Source of the DNA: Archegozetes longisetosus
Taxonomy: Eukaryota; Arthropoda; Arachnida; Sarcoptiformes; Trhypochthoniidae
NCBI GenBank assembly: GCA_018873245.2
Contig: JAEMBT020000005.1
Span: 4,946,001 to 5,010,000, forward strand
Direction of reading: 5' to 3'
Length of the DNA stretch: 64,000 nucleotides
The position numbers and the translations under genes are program-made. The number at the start of each line of letters is the position of its first letter. Within the stretch, counting starts at the first letter, position 1. The notes beneath the pieces are model-generated. The model searched no databases, was not told where the DNA came from, and was given only the letters and a program-made list of their open reading frames with translations. Below, one piece after another: positions 27,903 through 40,470 of the stretch.

Positions 27903-29471
27903 TCTTTGAATGATCGATCTCGAAAAGAGTTTTGAAAAATATGTTTTATTATACAATGATATGACTTATACTCTGAAAGTTCCAAAGCTAGTGGAAAAGT
28001 GGTGGAAAATTATGATTTAGAAATAAGCTTTGATAAAAATTCATTAGAGTACTGATGATTATATGTTTAACTCTGAATTGGAAGAGGAAAGGCTTTTTAA
28101 ATGTTTCCCCTTTTGATTTCTGTACCAAAAAACCGATGCTATAAGACGTCATTATTACGTGAATTGGCATTGAATTAAAGCTAAGGGGCTTTTCAAGTTC
28201 CAGATAAATGTGTAATTAATTTGTTACCAACTGATTAACTATCAAACTATTGGAGCCAAATACCACAAACTAGTCAAAATATTCAAATTTGTAAACAAAT
28301 CTTCTTTTAAGCCAAACGTTGACTTCTTGTCATTGAGTGATGATTGGTTTCAAGATTTTTATTGCGTTTCTAAACTTCGCATTAACCACGAGGGAATTTC
28401 TGAGTATTTACTATGCAGTCAGAGATTTTCTATAACTGAGTCCTATATTTTTTAACATAAAGGAATCGGAAGGGGAATAAGCATTTTGTTATCTACAGTT
28501 ACAATTAGTTATTCAAAAACATTCATTAATCAGAAAAGTACTGATCGATTGTCATTTAAATAATTATCCTAAACAATTATAAATCTAACTAAACACATAA
28601 GCGCTCATAGATCTCTCGATGTCTAAGATTTATGAAAACAACTAATTATGAATTTGAGTTCACCTCATTTATAGGTCTGAATATACTAACGAATCAACGG
28701 GTGATGCTTTCATTTGTAAAACTTTTATTTGCAAACAAGTTAGAGTTCCGTTGAAGCTTTTGATCATAACGTTTGAAACAACTTATCAATGCAATTATGA
28801 AACTTTTTGTTTTTAACAGATTGGGAGACATAGGGCTGATTGGCTAATGAACCCCGCAAATTGGAGACATTTGTAGCATAAACAAAAAGTAAGATATAAT
28901 GATCGCAGGTAGGAAATAATTGGAATTTTGCTTATAGGCAACTAATTTTAGGCAATTGGGTCATCGCTATTGAACTGCACTCAATAATAACTTTCGATTG
29001 TGACACTCCTTCTATTGGAATCGATTGATTTAGATATTTAACTGAAGCAAACACTTAATCTCTAATGAATGTGGCGATTAAATAAACTTTCTCAGAATTT
29101 GATTTCTCAAACATTTCTTATATTCCATTCAGTAACATAGTAAACTCAAATGAGAACTTGACTTCAAAAATCATTGTTTCTTTGAGATACTTTGAGCACA
29201 TCCGTAACCAGTACGGACAGATGGGACTCAGACCCCTAAAGACTTTTGAGGATTAAGTATAGATCTGCGAGCACAGAATTTTCCAAATTGTAAAGACCAA
29301 AAAGTTATTTCAGAAATTGAATGTCAAATCAAAGATTAGGTTAGATTCAGAAAAATTGCTTCATTTCTGGATTTAGATAATTTTTCATCTAGTTTCTTAA
29401 AACTCATTGTAATACAGATAGTGGTTCCACATGTCCTCTTTTCGGGAGTACAGTCCTTGGTTTGAGAGTTT

Positions 29472-29535
<64 letters not shown>

Positions 29536-30268
29536 ATCGGACGAATAGGGGAAAAGTCCTCTTTTTTACAAAGAACAAAAATGTTATTTTTCTGATATTT
29601 TTAATATCGAAAACTGTATTTCCAACTAAATTTAAAGCTTGTTCAAATATTTATGAAGAAAATCTAAAAGTTGTAATATTAGACATTGTTTTGTATAATT
29701 ACTATAACAACAACTTTGTACCTAACCTAAAATCAATTGTAATGAGTTGCAGCGAGTTTTACGACTTTGTTAAAAGTAACAAACCTTTATTAGAATCTGT
29801 GAAGTCATATAAAAATATAACTTGAGACATAACAATTAGAACAGTTATCACTGTTGCTTCCTGCGTTAATTTCAATTCAGTAAAATTAATGAGTAAAAAT
29901 TTTAGAATTTTCATATAAGAGTCCCCTTGGATCGTTTTTTCTTATTTTTAGGTCTAAAAGTAGCACGCTAAGTACAAGCATTTATCATAAAGCACTAAAT
30001 TTGTGTCTCATATATAACCAAAGTGTCACTTTAAGTGTTAGTTTAAAAATAATCGAGTTCAAAAGCTTTACATTTCGCAACCGATTGCTTCAAGTCAAAT
30101 CAATCACTTTTATTGGCTTTACTACTTCTAATTTGGGAACAGATTTGTCTTTTTATAAGTTATAGAAACTTTTGCATCAATTGCTTCAGAGTTACAAATG
30201 GTCCTCAGTTTCAATTCAAAAGAAAAACAAAGCGATACGGATCTTATGTGAACTTACTTAATAACTTA
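27903..30268. other. Intergenic, no gene seen
   Basis: Upstream of TDH. AT-rich with a long CT microsatellite. No supportable coding or RNA gene. Confidence 0.4.
29474..29534. repeat. (CT)n microsatellite
   Basis: Uninterrupted CT dinucleotides for about 60 bp. On the other strand it reads as an Arg-Glu repeat in an ORF that should not be called. Confidence 0.95.
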
Positions 30269-30674
30269 AGGCATCGTCAATTAATAACGTTACGATGAAA
30301 GGGGTAGGGGGTATGAAGAGCTAAATGTAACAAATTGTAACATGAGGAAGCTTTGAAAGCAATGTAACGTTACATTCTTTTACTTAGTTTTGTTGCATAA
30401 AAAATCACAATTAAGTAGTTATTAAGTTCAATTTATTCATTATTCTCACTTATAGTGATGTTCTTATAATAGGAATAAATCAAATTTCGCATTATTTTCG
30501 TGTTATGTGCGAAATACTCATAAACTAAAGGTTTGAAAAAATGTAACGTTCCATCTGGGGGTAGAGTGGTTTAGGGTAGGGTGATTTAAAGCCTTGCGAA
30601 CTACAGCGTAACATGGGGTAGGGGGTCCCCACGAAAAGGTCATTTTGGCGTAACGTTATTAATGGACGATGCCT
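30269..30674. mobile_element. MITE, copy A (about 406 bp)
   Basis: Terminal inverted repeats of 26 bp (start aggcatcgtc, then attaataacgttacg) match 25/26. The interior is nearly the same as 37261-37661 in the same orientation and contains several aatgtaacgtt motifs. There is no transposase. The ends resemble ISL2EU-type elements from memory; the superfamily is not proven. Confidence 0.85.
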
Positions 30675-31486
30675 AAGAAATTGTGAACAAGTAGTTATAA
30701 ACAAAAGTTAAACTGAGCGCCACACACGTTACACAACATGCGTATCGGTCGATGCTAGTCCCCGTACTAGTGCGACACACTGATGCAAGTAGCAAACTCT
30801 ATCGTAGATACAGTGTTTTTAAGGTTACTCGCCTATGTGTGTCGCGCTAATACGTGTATTAGTTGACCTCTAACGGTGCCGCCATCCTATTGAACTAGTT
30901 GAAGGATTTAGCAGCTCCATTCACAAAGTTACTTAAGTGAGGACTAGCATCGTCTCATACGTATACACAACAGTTACTACTGACGCATGCGCGCATGTTT
31001 GTACATAGAAATAAGATCGGCCTTAAAGATAACCATTTATTCGAAACTTTTCAATTAGCTCACGATTTACTGAGACGTACACTCGAAAGTTGCAAAAGTA
31101 CTAAGTTTATAGATGAAGCTAAACTTTGTCACCAATTTTTTACATTTAGCTCTTAATTGTCTTTCGTTTGGCTTCATCGACACTTCTGATGAGTCTTCTG
31201 ATGATTTTTCGTGCGAGTCATTGCAGCCATTAAATGATAATTTGATTTCTAATATTAATTAGAAAAATATTTTTCTGACAAAATAGTTGTACAAATACCG
31301 ATCAGTTGGAAATCAACTTTTCTGAGTTTCAGTACATTGCAGTTATTTCTTTATCTCTTTCATTCACTCTCACAATCATTAGCACCACTTGTATGAAATA
31401 CAGTTCTCCTGTATAGTGAACTCTGTTACAGTGAATACCCGCTTATAATAAACGGGATTCTCCGTACCGATTGTCAATTCGCATCA
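30675..31486. other. Intergenic with a palindromic remnant
   Basis: Between MITE A and the first recognised exportin-7 remnant. Contains an inverted repeat (30751-30866). Earlier exportin-7 exons may be present but are too decayed to read. Confidence 0.4.
30751..30866. repeat. Imperfect inverted repeat
   Basis: CGTACTAGTGCGACACAC (30763-30780) pairs with GTGTGTCGCGCTAATACG (30837-30854) with two mismatches. Weaker pairing runs outward and inward. It may be a transposon remnant. Confidence 0.5.
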
Positions 31487-34400
31487 GTGAGATGGTCATT
31501 ATTCAATAATACAGAACATACCAAATTTCTTATGCAATTTGTGTAAGGCGTGAGATAAATCTTAGCTTGTCTGATCTTAACTGTTACGACGAATTTTGTT
31601 GATCACTCGCTCGATCCAAGTCAACTATCAGTTGAGTGAACTCGTCAAAGTTGACGGATATCTTAAAACTAGCTTTAATCACTAAATTTACGGTTACGAG
31701 TATTCAAGTGAGTCAAACATTTCCTTTAAACTCACTTCTTATTCAACTAATAATTCAATTAATCTTATCGAACATGTGGAAGTCCGCCCCTAATTCTATA
31801 CATTATTTATTGAGTTCATGACCAAAGATGGTAGTCTCTGTTTTTTATGTCAAAGAATCCGACCACATCTACTCGAAACTTGTACGCCATAAGTGACCCG
31901 ACCCTATATTACTTCAAGATTAGAATATTACAGATGTCATCAGAAACGGATTAGAAGATCCTTTCGATGACAGAAATGGTTCAGCAGCAGTCCTCGACTA
32001 TTACTAAACGTGAATACGAGAAAACCTGTACTTTAATTGTCCAACTATTTGATCAATCATCTCAATTATATCAAGAACTATTACGCACTCTCCCGGTTTC
32101 TCAATTGGATGTCGCCATACAAGAAGGAAAGGCCGATGTGGATAGTCTACATCATCAGTACCGTCATTGGAGATAGAATTATCATAAATAGTATTGACGA
32201 ACACGACGTTATGGACGGAGAATTGGCTTTTAGGGTTTTGAAGCTCATGAACTTCACTGATGCCGGACTTGCGCAGGTATTTATTTGATTTCTAACTTAA
32301 TTTCTTCATTAAATTGTATAAAGAAACATTTTGATGAAAAACGTGGCACTTGTAAGAAGTTAGAGCTCGCAATGTTGAGCTTTTTCGAACAATTTCGAAA
32401 TATATATACATATGTTGATGATCCAGTTCAATAAACCTCAAAAGTCTATAGAAGATTATCCGACGTTTTAGGTTTAATTGAAGAAACTATGATTTTAAGT
32501 GTTTTTGTTAGAAAAATGTAAGTTTTCTATTCATTTGATTTAATAAAAAATCAAAAAACTACTAGTTTCTAATTCGATACTATTCAGAAAAATAAATTTG
32601 AAATATTGAGGAAATAGTGAATTAATAGTAACGAAAACACTTGAAATACTCAATGACTCGTCAGTTGGTTATAGCAGTGCTCGAAAACTCGTTAGATTAG
32701 AAGAAGCGCAGTTCATTCGAAATAATCATACTTTAAGTCATTATTTAATCGAATAGATTATATATTTAATTGCTTTGAATAAAATCTGTTTGAATAGGAC
32801 AAACACTTTGCGTATATGGGTAGTGCGTCTCAAATCAATGATATGCGCTCTCGATCAACTCTTTATACTTCATTGGGTCGAATACTTATGATTGATTTAA
32901 GAGAAAATGAAAAAAATTCAACAATTATCATGTCTTTAGTATGTATCACTTTCTCGTTCACTAATTAAATTTATAACTGTTTAAGACTTCAGTCAATTTG
33001 AATTAATGATTCATTTAGTTAATATTAGTTCATAAAGAAATTTATCGAAAGCTTCTATAGTTAATTTTGTTTGTTTTGCAGCCGCTTTCGATGCCTTGAG
33101 AAACTCATTGAGATCTGATAATCTTTTTAATGTTGAAGAAGTAAAAGTTTGATAATCTTTTATAAGTCACCTCAAACAATATCGAATTTTTTACTCTCTT
33201 CAATAACGATAATTAATGTTTACTTCATTGGCTTACAAAAACATTAATTGGTACCACTCGTGATCTTAAGGGCTTAGCTTTTGCTTTTAATACCAAAAAT
33301 TGTTTTATGATTTTATTTGAATGGATGTAAGCAATTATTGAAAGACTTAGCTTGTAAACGAATGATTAATTACTTTTTTTTAAATCTCAGTTTTTCCTTC
33401 TTATACACCAATACTTCAAAAAGCGATAGAACTTTGGTTTGATGACCCGCAGGTGACTACACTTGTTCTCAAACTAATGGCATAACTAGTGCAAAATCGT
33501 TCTCGAAGGTTACAGTTCGACGTTTCATCACCCAATGGTATACTTTTGTTTAAGAGAAACGAGTCTAATGGTTGTCAATTACGAGACAAGCATTTTAACA
33601 TTAAGCGAAATACAAAAAACCAAATCTATCAATTAAAATATCCTTTCGATAACAATTGAGAATTTTTCATTTCTTTCACTTGAAAGTTTTGATTGAAGTT
33701 TTGCTTAACTTTAGTTTTAGTTGATTCCACACTTAAAGGAATATTGATTTGCTTTTCTGTGTTTAAATCAGCGCTTTGTGGCGGTTATGTTATCTCTACG
33801 GCGATACAGCTCTCACGACGCACTCAACACTTACATTAAGTTATTTCTATCTGTACCTCTAGCAGACTTATTGATAAGTATTTAGAGTTTAACTGAAAAA
33901 TAGTTTGGTTTTAATTTTTAAAAATTAACATTAAATAATAATCATATAATGAACAGAATTATCCAAAACTAAGTCAAATCTATTATGTGTTGAAGTGTTT
34001 AGCTCAGGATCACATAAGCTTTTTGGTAGTTGAGAGCCAAATGTTTCTTTATACTCTATTTCCAATATTGGAAGGGCTCAACGCTTAAGGCACAATGGTC
34101 TGCACCGGTTGTTGCGCTACACTCGACCGTATCGTCACTTATTTGTTTAAATGATTGTCAAAGACAGCTAAAAAAGTCAACTTCTAGTGGAATAGTGAGA
34201 GAAAGTAGGACAAGTTTGAAAGTATTGCAAATACAACCGGAAGCACTTCGACTAGTGCTTTCCACTATTTTAAATATATCTGTTTTAACTATACACTGAA
34301 GACTGTGAGACCAATGGTCAATATATAGACCCTTATTAGCACTTATTTTATTAAGAGAAGATTCTATCAACCTTGACAAAGAATTATTGGATAACAATGA

Positions 34401-34490
34401 CCTGACAAACAGTCATCGATGGCTCAATGATTCGATAACTTAATGGAGGAAATTGAACACAAACTAATTTCCAAAAGTCGCGATAGGTTT
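31487..34490 (+). pseudogene. XPO7: Exportin-7 (RanBP16) pseudogene, unprocessed
   Basis: Exportin-7 is a Ran-dependent nuclear transport receptor of about 1,090 residues. Fragments here follow the order of roughly its last three quarters: SLFNNTEHTKFLM (about 31500), [170 protein letters not shown] and EEIEHKLISKSRDRF (about 34480). Stops fall in frame at 31544, 31556, 31819 and 33483, with frameshifts near 32130 and after 33800. Intron-like gaps remain between the blocks, so it arose by DNA duplication or by death of the gene in place, not by retrotransposition. No protein is possible. Confidence 0.93.
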
Positions 34491-35719
34491 TTAATTTCCA
34501 TTGTTATCATCTTAAATGTACTTGAATATGCTTTGAAATTAATCTTCAGATATTTAATAGCTGTTAATTGGTTTAGAGGTTTACTCAAAATCTACCTGTA
34601 TTTCGTCGTGATAGTAACGATTTACTTAAAGGTCCGACTTTAGTGAACTTGACTTGGATTTCAGGCGCAGATATTGTGATGAGTTGATTTGTAGGTTAAT
34701 TTATTTTTTATAAATTCTAGTATAATTTTGTTTTCAAGCAGAATGGTATAATAATATTGCAAAAACTGAGATTTTCGTTTATCAATTAAAATAAAAACTA
34801 ATTTAGTTTAACTGTTAAAACTTGTTTATTAGCAATTAATTATATAATACATTTATGAACTAATCTTTTCGGACACATAATGAATACGAGAGATAAAATG
34901 TTGTAGTGGGTGTTAATAATTAATTAAATAATTGGAACGACAGGCTCTGCAGCTCATTATAACCTAAATATCAATTAAGACAATACAAAATATAAATCAC
35001 ACAAACATCTTGAAGGAGAGCATAAACCATTATTTGCCGGCAATTCAGGACTCAAAAATCAAAAATAAGAATTATGTCGTCATGAGAACTGCTCACTATT
35101 TAAAACTCATCGAACTGTAACCGTAACACTCTTAGGGGCACTTTTGGGAAATTTCACTTATAGTTTTGCTGTTAATATTTTCATTTAATGTATTGATGGA
35201 GAGGGTACTCTTCGCACATCATGCTATGGAATAACGATTTGCTCTAGCAAGTTATAGATATCGCAATTTTGATAACGCAACTGTCATTATAGTCTTACCA
35301 TTTTCTGGTTTAGATTTACGACATCAGTATTTCTTTAACTTATTGATAAAATTAACTTTTAATGAACTTTCAAATAATTTGTGCCATATTTTTCAACACA
35401 ATTCATAAATATGCAAACAATTGTGAGCAGACAATTAAATTACTCAACTTTTAGAGTTATCTCTAATTTACTGCAAACTCTAATAATTCATTACTTCAGA
35501 GTTTATGAGTTTCACAACTAGATAACTGAAATCATTTTTGAAAATATAAAAAGCAGAACACGTTTTGAATAATTTGAAGAGTATTTAATCAAAATTAAAA
35601 TTTTATTGAATTCTCAAGAGAAAAATTGTGAAATTTGTTCAAAATGAACACTCTTAATGCTCATTTGTTTGCCAGACGTAAATACGTTTATCTCAACATA
35701 AAATTGATTCTATTTTGTA
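34491..35719. other. Intergenic, no gene seen
   Basis: AT-rich sequence between the exportin-7 remnant and the HIT gene. Nothing recognised. Confidence 0.4.
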
Positions 35720-36630
35720 TCATTTTGTGTCTTTCAACCGATATATAATTTTTCGCATCTCTTCTTCGGGAAATGGAGGACCATTTAAAGATGTAACGTA
35801 TCCCTCGTATTTTGAATGAAAAACTGTCGGCAATTTTTTATAGCAATCTTCACTGAAATTACTTTTAATGATAGGAATCAATTTGACGTGTGCGAAGTCT
35901 ATTTCAAATCCTTCGAATATCATACAATTGGACTCAACAGAGAAGGAGGTTTTGATCAAACTCGAGACTTTATACGCAGCTTCAATCAATTTTTCGAAAT
36001 CTTTATCTTCAAGACTGAATATATCACTAAAAAGGTGTTTGCGCGGAACAATCACAGTAAAGCCCGGACTGTTAGGAAATGGAGTGAGAAAAGCCACGTG
36101 TTCATAGTCTTCCCAAATGCGCCACTGTTTCGCTTCTCCCCGAATAATTCTAGAGAATAAGTTATTTTCGTTTACATCTCCGAAATAATGAGTGCTTATC
36201 TCAGTGTTTCAAGTCTAGATCTGATTTTATTTTGTATGCTATTTAAGGTATCGTCAGAAACTCGCGGACCATTCTTTGACGTGCAATATCCAGGGTATTC
36301 ATTATTATACTCGGACTCTTTTGAAACAATTTCAGTCCATTCAGAATCAATGCCGTGCAAAGGAATGATTTTTATCTGAGGCGGACGATTATTTGTCGGT
36401 TGAGTCAACATTGCGCAGCGATTGACAGGGAGGTTCTTACACAACAATTCTGCTACACTTTTTGCTCGAAAAAGCAGTTGTTTGTATTGACCTATTGGCA
36501 GCTTGAAAATACACGATATTTCATTATTTTTCGACTCAACAATTGTTGTCGCGGGTGTTGGTGGATATGGATGTAAATAGGACACGTGAATTTCATCTTC
36601 AGATAATATCAATTCCTTTTTATGAGTCAC
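35720..36630 (-). pseudogene. Tandem HIT-domain gene, bacterial-type, frame disrupted
   Basis: Two histidine-triad domains lie in a row. The first (36630-36196, 144 codons) has YLHPYPPTPATTIVE and KIIPLHG but no catalytic histidines. The second (about 36170-35720) has NLFSRIIRGEA, AFLTPFPNSPGFTVIVPRKH, MIFEGFEIDFAHVKLIPI and YEGYVTSLNGP, keeping only the middle His of the triad. Both carry the Y-x-GY-x-S-x-NGP ending typical of a bacterial HIT family rather than animal HINT or FHIT. The domains are in different frames, offset as by one missing base between about 36160 and 36196. The first domain has no ATG in frame; an ATG at 36642 is out of frame by one. It is a pseudogene, or a gene with two sequence errors. 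Nucleotide-hydrolase activity is doubtful. Confidence 0.72.
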
Positions 36631-37260
36631 TTATATTTGCCATTATGCTATCTATGCTTGAAAACAAACAGCGCTTTTTAAGTTCAAAGATAAAGTTTAG
36701 AAATTTAATGAAGTTTACTCTTTTATACATGAATTTTTTATTTGAAACATGTCTATTTCATAACATTATATTAATATTCAAAAAAATTAAAGTTCACTCA
36801 AAATTTCGCAAAAATTGTTTGTATTTTCGCAAAATGACCACAATAATTGTCATAAAGTTCGTCATAAAGTAGGAAAATGAAAAGATTGTCTTAGGACTCT
36901 CAACAGGCCTTATATTTTGGTAATGGGTAGCGTTGCAGTTTCGCTGTTTTGCACGCCGTTCTCGTAGAAGTCTTCAATATTTTATTGTAATATATACTAT
37001 TTTTAAATCATTTCAAAGTCAAATAATTGTTGAGCAAAATTTTTAAAAAATTAATTAAATTAAATTTTTTCACAAAATATGTGATAGATTTTGTTAGCTA
37101 CTTTTTGCATTTAATTCAATTTCAGTATCGACGTCATTTATCTGTAGCTTTAGGGGTTAAACAGTTTCATAGGTCAAAGCTTAACGTCATCGCGCACTCT
37201 CTCTCTCTCTCACTACTACTACTACTACTACTACTACTCACTACCTGAGACGACCAAATT
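36631..37260. other. Intergenic, no gene seen
   Basis: AT-rich, ending in a CT/ACT microsatellite next to MITE copy B. ORFs here are chance. Confidence 0.4.
37197..37238. repeat. Compound (CT)n(ACT)n microsatellite
   Basis: About 15 bp of CT units followed directly by nine ACT units. Confidence 0.9.
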
Positions 37261-37661
37261 AGGCATCGTCCATTAATAACGTTACGATGAAAGGGGGTAT
37301 GAAGAGCTAAATGTAACAAATTGTAACATAAGGGAGTAGGCTTTGAAGGCAATGTAACGTTACATTCTTTTACTTAGTTTTGTTGCATAAAAAATCACAA
37401 TTAAGTAGTTATTAAGTTCAATTTATTCATTATTCTCACTAATAGTGATGTTCTTATAATAGGAATAAATCAAATTTGGCATTATTTTCGTGTTATGTGC
37501 GAAATACTCATAAACTAAAGGTTTGAAAAAAATGTAACGTTCCATCTGGGGGTAGAGTGGTTTAGGGTAGGGTGGTTTAAAGCCTTGCGAACTACAGCGT
37601 AACATGGGGTAGGGGTCCCCACGAAAAGGTCATTTTGGCGTAACGTTATTAATGGACGATG
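37261..37661. mobile_element. MITE, copy B (about 401 bp)
   Basis: Nearly the same as 30269-30674, same orientation, with the same terminal inverted repeat (gacgatg at the right end, last few bases changed). The few differences suggest both copies are fairly young. Confidence 0.85.
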
Positions 37662-37902
37662 TCACGTTTTCAAGTATTTTAGATGTTTTCTTATTAAAAT
37701 AGTCACTGCATTTGTGAAAAGCGTTTCTATTATTAGTGTTGAAAAAGGAGCAAAACTAATGTTTAAAAGCAACTGTACGTAAGGAATAACCAAACGGTAA
37801 GTAACCAGTCCTAACACTATTAGAAAAAATAGAAAGCGATAAGAAGTTGTTTATAATCTGTACTACATTTTGTTAAATTGAAGTCAAATAATTAATAATA
37901 AG

Positions 37903-38217
37903 ATGTCGAGCGGAGCAGTGGTTAAGAGAATAGCGAAGCCTCAACTAAGAGGACACTTGCATTCGTACATTCGCAAGCATTTGTCGATTGCGCTAGGGTT
38001 ATCGTTGGTCTGTGCTGTCGGTTGGAAGTATTTAGTCGCTGAACCACGAAAGATCAGATATGCCGAGTTTTATAGGTATTATCCCATTTTTATCTCTTTT
38101 TCATCTCTTTTATCCATTTCTTGCTTGTTTTTTCTTAGAAATTATGACGTCGTGAAGGAAGAACAACGATTGAAGAGTCTTGGCCTCTACGACAATCCTT
38201 TCCCTGGCGATGAATGA
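37903..38217 (+). CDS. COX6C: Cytochrome c oxidase subunit 6C
   Basis: A small nuclear-encoded subunit of mitochondrial complex IV. Two exons (37903-38075 and 38139-38217) give 83 residues; the 63-bp intron is open in frame, so a naive ORF reads through it. The family features are present: KPQLRGHLHSYIRKHL, one membrane helix (IALGLSLVCAVGWKYLV), then EPRKIRYAEFYRNYDVVKEE and a short acidic tail. Length fits the family (about 75 in mammals). Convergent with NCOA6. Confidence 0.93.
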   Translation: MSSGAVVKRIAKPQLRGHLHSYIRKHLSIALGLSLVCAVGWKYLVAEPRKIRYAEFYRYYPIFISFSSLLSISCLFFLRNYDVVKEEQRLKSLGLYDNPFPGDE

Positions 38218-40470
38218 GTCTATCGATTGGACTTACAATAGAGTTCATTTCAAGTTTAATATTATGTGTTTGATTCAAATTTAATGTTATTTTAGTTTAA
38301 TTCAATGATATCTATAATTAGTCAAAACTGTAGTTCAGTTATCGATAAATAAAAATTGAGCCTAGACTTCGAACTATTTATTTATTTGATTTATCTTAGA
38401 TCAAATTGATTGAGTTGATTGCGATTAAAACCAACAACCCACAATTGTCTCATAGCAAGTCTATTTCATTAGTTAGAAATCATCACAAACTGTTTGTTTA
38501 CTTTGTTTAGTTGTTAACTTTATTGTCGAATTATTCTCACGTTCAAAATAACTTTGTGTTTAACAAAGCATTAGTTGTATCGAAATTCAAATTCATTGAA
38601 TTGTTCTGATTCCATGCTTGTAAAAATAGTGAGGCTGATCTGCAACAGATGAGGACAAGTTGGACTTATGAAGAAGAAAAACGATTGAATTGTTGGAGCC
38701 TTAGTGAAAAACTTGCGCATTATTTTGCATTTGACGCAAACCTAACATTTTTTATTTAGAGCACTTCAGATGAAACTTATGGAATAGAAGCTAACACGAA
38801 CGCTTACCTAAATTACTGTTTTTCAAGCGTAGGTTTGCAACCATTCAGAGGAAGAGCCCAACAACTAAAACGATTTAGCTGATAATACTTACGTGAGCCC
38901 GTTTCAGCTCTAAAATCAAATTCAAGGAAAATCAATTTGAGGAATTAGTGGATTAGTTAGAATGTGATTAGTAAAGCAGCATTACTACGAATTTGAGATT
39001 AAATTTGAAGCAAATGTTCCAGTTATCGAAACGATCAAATGTTTTAGCCTACTTCTAGTGATTTGCAGAGCTTGAAACACACAAGCTCAATACAACTGCA
39101 TATTTAAGCTAAAATCGAACGGCAGATCAGAAAGAAAAAGAGAGAACGAATTGAAATTCAATACTTTAATGTAATAATAATAATAATAGGCAAATATGAA
39201 TTATTTAATTCTGGGCACAATTAATATACAAATATGAACAATATGGGTATGCTTTGTTAGTTAGTTTGCAGCTTTACATCAAAAAACCATAATTGATTTA
39301 ATAACAAATATGGTGCTATACATATCTTAATACTCAATATTAATATATTTACAGTTAAGCTGCAAAAGCATCATCAAAATCATAATCAAATTGGATGGTG
39401 TGACGAATTAGTTTTGATACTTTGATAATAGAGCACGTAATAGACCGGTCTGTTTAATATGCATAGAAGAGCACACTATAAGAACCATTTCAAACCATTT
39501 AGGATATACTACGTGTCGCAATCAAATCTTGATTCAAATTATTAATTTAATCAAATTAATAAGTCATGAATGATGCTTCAATTGCTTTACATTGAATAAT
39601 AGATCAACTTATATATTATATATATATATATATATACTGTATGTATATATTTATATACTGTGTATATAATAAAAGAGATGACAGTTTATGACATGACAAA
39701 GAAGTCATCGATTGGTACCAAAATATTTTACAGGTTAAACAACTTCGTGCAATTTCGTCAATGATTTTCAGTTATCTTTTAAATTAAATATTAATAAATG
39801 CAACTCTTTATACCGATTTGGGCAACATTTTAAGAAATAATATTTACAAATAAAAATCGTTTTTAAATACCAATGCCTTATTGGTAGTGATAAGTGATAA
39901 TTGTAACAAATTTCTAATCAATAAATCAATCATAATGTAATACTAATTGCAACAGCAATTGATGTTTGAATGATTGTATACAAAAATCTGTATAATATAC
40001 GGATTTAACCGAATCGATTCAAATAAAATGGATTTAACCGAAAATTGCACATTTGTGTTACAGCGCTTATGTCAACGAATCATAATATCTTGTTTAGTAG
40101 TCTTAAATATAGTAGTTTTAAAATTGTAAATAAATTCACGCTTAAAATATAACTGATAATTAATTCTGATCTCAATATATATACATTACAATAACTAGTG
40201 TCACTTCAAGTATGGTAACTTGCAATTTATATATTGTTGATTTGCTTTGGTTTCATTTTCCACTTTCCATATATATTAGATATATTCTTGTCACACTTCA
40301 TTTCTAGTTACATCAACTGTCAATCACTACCTATGGGTCTCCTTCACAATTCTTCTTCGTTTTGTCACAACACCATCCGATTGCTCTGTAATTATGAATC
40401 ATTATTTAGATCACTATTAGAAAATTAAATCAGAAATCTTCTAAAAATGATTCAATTCTATTCTGGAAAC
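38218..40470. other. Intergenic / 3' flanks of COX6C and NCOA6
   Basis: 2.25 kb, AT-rich, with a (TA)n run at about 39610-39636. No exon recognised. Probably includes a long NCOA6 3' UTR. Confidence 0.4.

Noticed and set aside
27903-27956. Upstream extension of TDH to 27956
   Set aside because: It has no ATG (starts with TTG); the first ATG in frame is at 27902.
29336-29578. ORF with an Arg-Glu repeat
   Set aside because: Translated CT microsatellite.
38076-38138. Open reading through the COX6C intron
   Set aside because: It has GT...AG ends, and splicing gives the conserved FYRNYDVV; the read-through peptide is not family-like.
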